8,624 bases of DNA from positions 1 through 8,624 of the forward strand of contig CALVXV010000051.1 of the NCBI GenBank assembly GCA_944371685.1, in the 5' to 3' direction. The first letter of the stretch is position 1; each line of letters opens with the position of its first letter. This document shows, piece after piece, positions 5,901 to 8,624 of the stretch. Source of the DNA: an uncultured Bacilli bacterium. GTDB lineage: Bacteria > Bacillota_I > Bacilli_A > RF39 > UBA660. The notes below the pieces were generated by a model, which made no database searches, was not told the DNA's origin, and worked only from the letters and a program-made list of their open reading frames with translations. Position numbers and translations under genes: made by a program.

Positions 5901-7100
5901 ATGAGACCACTTGCGGATACAATTAGACCTAAAAAGATAGAAGATGTTGTTGGCCAAAAACATTTAATTGGTGAAGGTAAAGTTTTATATAACTTAATTA
6001 AGCATGGTAAAATTTTTTCAATGATTTTATATGGACCGTGCGGAACTGGGAAAACAACGCTGGCTTATACAATGATTAATGAACTTGATTTAAAATATGA
6101 GTTTTTAAATGCAGTTATTAATAGTAAAAAAGATTTAGATGAAGTAGTTAGTAAAGCAAAGGAAAATAATGGGATTGTACTTATAATGGATGAAATACAC
6201 CGTTTAAACAAAGATAAACAGGATTTATTACTCCCCTATTTGGAAAATGGACTGGTGACTTTAATAGGACTTACGACGGCTAATCCATATCATTCGATTA
6301 ATCCAGCAATTAGAAGTAGATGTCAATTATTTGAAGTTAAATCATTAAGTGACAGTGATATTAAAGAGGCTTTAAATAAAGCATGTAGTTATTTAGATAA
6401 AATACAGATTAGTAATGAAGCTATTAGGTATATTGCTATGTTAGCTGGTGGAGATTTAAGGTATGCTTATAATTTGTTAGAAATAGCTTATTATGCTTCT
6501 GATGATTTTAAAATAGATTTAGATGATGTTAAAAAGATAAATAATAAACCAAGTTTATATATTGATAAAAATGATGATGGTTATTATGATGTTATTAGTG
6601 CACTTCAAAAGTCAATTAGAGGCAGTGATGTAAATGCGGCCTTACATTATTTAGCAAGGCTTATTGTGGCGGAAGATTTAGATATTATATTTAGGCGACT
6701 TTCAGTTATAGCTTACGAAGATATAGGCCTGGCTAATCCAGCGATTGGTCCTAGGTTAGAGGCGGCGATTAAAGTAGCTGAGAGAGTTGGTTTACCTGAA
6801 GCTAGAATACCACTTGGAGAGATAGTTATTGATATGGCTTTATCGCCTAAATCAAACAGTGCGCATGTGGCTTTAGATATGGCGATAAATGATGTGAAGA
6901 TGGGACATGTAGGAAAGGTGCCTAATCATATTAAAACTAATGCTAAAGATTATAAATATCCGCATAATTATAAAGGAGGGTTTGTAAAACAACAATATTT
7001 ACCTGATGAATTAGCTAGCAGAAAATATTATAATCCGAAAACAACTAGTAAATATGAAATTAATTTAAAAAACATTTACGATAGAATTAATAAGGCGTAA
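5901..7100 (+). CDS. rarA: Replication-associated recombination protein A (RarA/MgsA)
   Basis: This 399-residue AAA+ ATPase is related to clamp loaders and RuvB. Visible parts are an N-terminal start close to B. subtilis RarA (MRPLADTIRPKKIEDVVGQ), Walker A GPCGTGKT (45-52), Walker B LIMDEIH (94-100), sensor-1 region TTANP, the arginine-finger stretch NPAIRSRC (134-141), sensor-2 GGDLR (183-187), and the C-terminal tetramer-type region with YYDVISALQKSIRGSD and AYEDIGLANP. RarA acts at stalled replication forks and single-strand DNA gaps. Length is slightly below the usual 420. The Walker A has Cys where most have Pro (GPPGTGKT); catalytic Lys and Thr are kept. An AAGGTGAT ribosome site overlaps the preceding stop, fixing the start. 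A strong bidirectional hairpin covers its 3' end, shared with holA, which is convergent. Confidence 0.95.
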   Translation: MRPLADTIRPKKIEDVVGQKHLIGEGKVLYNLIKHGKIFSMILYGPCGTGKTTLAYTMINELDLKYEFLNAVINSKKDLDEVVSKAKENNGIVLIMDEIHRLNKDKQDLLLPYLENGLVTLIGLTTANPYHSINPAIRSRCQLFEVKSLSDSDIKEALNKACSYLDKIQISNEAIRYIAMLAGGDLRYAYNLLEIAYYASDDFKIDLDDVKKINNKPSLYIDKNDDGYYDVISALQKSIRGSDVNAALHYLARLIVAEDLDIIFRRLSVIAYEDIGLANPAIGPRLEAAIKVAERVGLPEARIPLGEIVIDMALSPKSNSAHVALDMAINDVKMGHVGKVPNHIKTNAKDYKYPHNYKGGFVKQQYLPDELASRKYYNPKTTSKYEINLKNIYDRINKA

Positions 7101-7111
7101 ATGTTTTATTT
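7069..7111. terminator. Bidirectional terminator between rarA and holA
   Basis: AAAACATTTACG (7069-7080) pairs perfectly over 12 bp with CGTAAATGTTTT (7096-7107), loop 15 bases. T-rich tracts lie on both sides (TTTTATTTT on plus, TTTTTTAAATT on minus). It spans both stop codons: rarA TAA at 7098-7100 and holA TAA at 7106-7108. Confidence 0.8.
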
Positions 7112-8026
7112 TAAGATAAATAATTCTAAAGCTAGATCTTTATTTAAAGTACCAGTTTTTATACCAATATCAATATCAGCTAAAGAGTTTAAATATTTTA
7201 ATAAAGTTTCTTTAGTATAATTTCGCCCATTTTGAATGGCGAGTTTAATTCTATATGGATGGATTTTTAAGGTACTAGCAATGTCTTTTTCACTATAACC
7301 TTTTTTTAGTAATTCTTTTGATTGATACATGAGGCGAAATTGATTTGCTAATATTACAATAATTTTTATCGGTTCTTCATTCATTTTTAACATTTCATAA
7401 TATAGTTCTAGGGCTTTGTCTTTATTTTTTTTGACAATATAGTCAATTAATTTAAAAATATCTATTTCGACTTTTTTAGTGGTTAAATTTAATATATCTT
7501 CATCGGTGATTGTTTTATCATCACCTTTATATATTTTTATTTTATTAATTTCGTTTTTAATAATTAAAGGATTGTTGCCTATACGATTTAAAAATAAATT
7601 TATGGTTTTGTTTTCAATATTATAGCCATTAAATAGTTTTTTTATTAAGGTGGTTTGGTTTAATTCGTCATTGAATTCTTTGATTATGCCAACTTTTTTA
7701 ATTAATTTAGTTATTTTTTTTCTTGTATCTAATTTTTCATTATGGACAAGAAATATTAAGTTAGTATGACTATTAATATGGTTTAGATAATTTTCAATAA
7801 TTTCACTATCTTTTGAGGTGGTGCCAGTAAACATATTAGCATTATCAATAATAACTGTTTTTTTATCGCCAAACATTGATATAGTTTCAGCATCTTCAAT
7901 GGCATTTTGAATTAAACTATTATCTAAATCATATTTATTGATGTTCATTTCATTTTGATTTTTGGTAATTTTTTTAATTTCTTCATTAATTTGAAAATCT
8001 TTAGTTCCATATAAAAGATAGACCAT
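7106..8026 (-). CDS. holA: DNA polymerase III subunit delta (clamp loader)
   Basis: This 306-residue protein matches HolA, the delta subunit that opens the sliding clamp within the clamp-loader complex. Family marks include the start VYLLYGTKDFQINEEI, HTNLIFLVHNEKLDTRKKITK, the mid-region IDIFKLIDYIV, then NEEPIKIIVILANQFRLMYQ, KIHPYRIKLAI, and the end ADIDIGIKTGTLNKDLALELFIL. As expected for delta, there is no Walker A site. It is a little shorter than the common 330-340 residues and Lys/Asn/Ile-rich, in line with strong AT bias. The start is supported by GGTGAT, with only three bases to the ATG, and by the extended -10 promoter at 8043-8051. The usual Firmicutes neighbours comEC (upstream) and rpsT are not visible; a small membrane protein gene lies upstream instead. 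Confidence 0.93.
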   Translation of the reverse strand: MVYLLYGTKDFQINEEIKKITKNQNEMNINKYDLDNSLIQNAIEDAETISMFGDKKTVIIDNANMFTGTTSKDSEIIENYLNHINSHTNLIFLVHNEKLDTRKKITKLIKKVGIIKEFNDELNQTTLIKKLFNGYNIENKTINLFLNRIGNNPLIIKNEINKIKIYKGDDKTITDEDILNLTTKKVEIDIFKLIDYIVKKNKDKALELYYEMLKMNEEPIKIIVILANQFRLMYQSKELLKKGYSEKDIASTLKIHPYRIKLAIQNGRNYTKETLLKYLNSLADIDIGIKTGTLNKDLALELFILK

Positions 8027-8042
8027 AGTATCACCAGTAAAT

Positions 8043-8051
8043 ATTATAACA
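8043..8051 (-). promoter_or_regulatory. Extended -10 promoter for holA
   Basis: Minus strand reads TGTTATAAT within the same 13-base block found before the phosphatase gene. It gives a predicted leader of only about 10 bases before the holA start. No good -35 box was found. Confidence 0.5.
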
Positions 8052-8066
8052 TATTTTTAGGGTATA

Positions 8067-8089
8067 ATTAAAACACCTTTATGGTGTTT
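8067..8089 (-). terminator. Terminator after the small membrane protein gene
   Basis: Minus strand AAACACC pairs with GGTGTTT (7 bp, 8083-8089 with 8071-8077) around a 5-base loop, followed by TAATT. The left arm includes two bases of the membrane protein's TAA stop. The U-run is short, so efficiency may be moderate. Confidence 0.55.
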
Positions 8090-8531
8090 AACTATTAAAA
8101 AATTCATCATTGGCTTTAGATACTTCTTCTTTTTTTGCTATTTTCTTTTTGCTATGTTTTTTAGTACTTATATTGTCATATTTTTGAATTCCGAAGATTA
8201 ATGTGGCAATAAATGCGCCGGCAAATACAGCTCCTAAAATTATTTGTAAGACATTTGGCAATGATAGAACGATTGTAGTTGTGGCAAAGGTTAATTTTAG
8301 TGTTCCTGATAAAATAAATAATGCGACTAAGCCATATCCTGCATCTTTACTAAATGTTAGTTTACCTAAGAGGTATACATTTGCCAGTGGGATCCAGGCC
8401 ATAACACTTGTAGTGCCATTTACTTTTTTATTGAAATTATTTAAGAAAATAGCTAGTAAGGCATAACAAGTTATAATTACTAAAATGATAATAGCAATAA
8501 AGAAATACAAGAAATTTGATGTTTCATCCAT
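8088..8531 (-). CDS. Small multi-TM membrane protein with lysine-rich tail
   Basis: I do not recognise a named family with confidence. The 147 residues contain about three to four membrane helices (roughly 8-31, perhaps 44-58, 65-85, 93-117). A conserved-looking loop, MAWIPLANVYLLGKLTF (44-60), resembles small conserved membrane proteins of Firmicutes that carry an aWIP(I/L)xNxYLLGKL motif. The cytosolic tail (123-139) is rich in lysine and could bind nucleic acid or acidic lipid; that is inference. The start is supported by GGGGAGGA (8538-8545), six bases before the ATG, and an extended -10 box at 8578-8586. It is transcribed toward holA, but a hairpin and a separate holA promoter lie between, so the two are probably independent units. 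Confidence 0.75.
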   Translation of the reverse strand: MDETSNFLYFFIAIIILVIITCYALLAIFLNNFNKKVNGTTSVMAWIPLANVYLLGKLTFSKDAGYGLVALFILSGTLKLTFATTTIVLSLPNVLQIILGAVFAGAFIATLIFGIQKYDNISTKKHSKKKIAKKEEVSKANDEFFNS

Positions 8532-8557
8532 GTTTAATCCTCCCCTATTATTCTTTT

Positions 8558-8570
8558 GGTTATCTTAACC
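8558..8570. repeat. Short inverted repeat in the leader of the membrane protein gene
   Basis: GGTTA and TAACC flank a 3-base spacer, between the predicted -10 box (8578-8583) and the ribosome site of the 147-residue gene. Its place just after the predicted transcript start would suit an operator or a small RNA hairpin; a 5-bp repeat can arise by chance. Confidence 0.3.
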
Positions 8571-8577
8571 TATTATT

Positions 8578-8586
8578 ATTTTATCA
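8578..8586 (-). promoter_or_regulatory. Extended -10 promoter for the small membrane protein gene
   Basis: Minus strand reads TGATAAAAT, an extended -10 box, giving a leader of about 40 bases with an inverted repeat and a strong GGGGAGGA ribosome site. The -35 region is weak. Confidence 0.45.
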
Positions 8587-8624
8587 TAAATTTTAGATAA
8601 ATAACATATTATTTTAGTTTTTTT

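Noticed and set aside
2..8531. Mycoplasma-type code with TGA read as tryptophan.
   Set aside because: Every reading frame is complete without it, Trp is encoded by TGG, and no in-frame TGA occurs in any gene.
1..8624. CRISPR array, tRNA/rRNA genes, insertion sequences, toxin-antitoxin or anti-phage defence cluster.
   Set aside because: No spaced direct repeats, cloverleaf, transposase or known defence domains were found. DUF2726 has a nuclease-like fold but stands alone and is interrupted.

Overview
The window is AT-rich, compactly packed bacterial chromosome. It uses Shine-Dalgarno sites of the AGGAGG/AAGGTGAT type, Firmicutes-style genes (holA, rarA, xerD) and gene ends almost entirely in TAA. 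Tryptophan is read from TGG, and TGA is neither a stop nor a sense codon in any gene here. Together this suggests a low-GC member of the Bacilli/Firmicutes, possibly one of the small-genome uncultured gut lineages near the Tenericutes, and not a Mycoplasma-type code. The taxonomic placement is inference.

Layout. (1) Positions 1-1917, plus strand: the 3' part of a GtrA-like membrane protein, an HTH DNA-binding protein with an unrecognised C-terminal part, and a DUF2726 gene interrupted by an in-frame TAA. Between the last two, starting on the stop codon of the HTH gene, lies a 28-bp sequence matching a chromosomal dif site: an 11-bp XerC arm, a TATATA centre, and an XerD arm that, from memory, equals that of Bacillus subtilis dif. 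(2) Positions 1949-5076, minus strand, read right to left: a XerD-type tyrosine recombinase, a histidine phosphatase, a putative 10-TM heavy-metal exporter with a His/Cys-rich loop (its start overlaps the phosphatase end), and a ZupT-like ZIP metal importer. A terminator hairpin sits between exporter and importer. (3) Positions 5181-7100, plus strand: an unrecognised 236-residue protein closely coupled to rarA, a replication-fork maintenance ATPase. (4) Positions 7106-8531, minus strand: holA (DNA polymerase III delta, clamp loader), preceded by a small multi-TM membrane protein with a lysine-rich tail.

How it fits together. The dif site with a Xer recombinase gene about 2.9 kb away marks this as a probable chromosome-terminus region. 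Replication and recombination genes (xerD, rarA, holA) and a metal import/export pair lie beside it. Strand composition (plus strand richer in G and T on both sides) does not visibly switch at dif, which is unexpected for a terminus. I see no CRISPR array, phage, transposon, tRNA or rRNA. Apart from the 5' partial gene and the broken DUF2726 gene, all genes look intact. No intergenic stretch exceeds about 140 bases.
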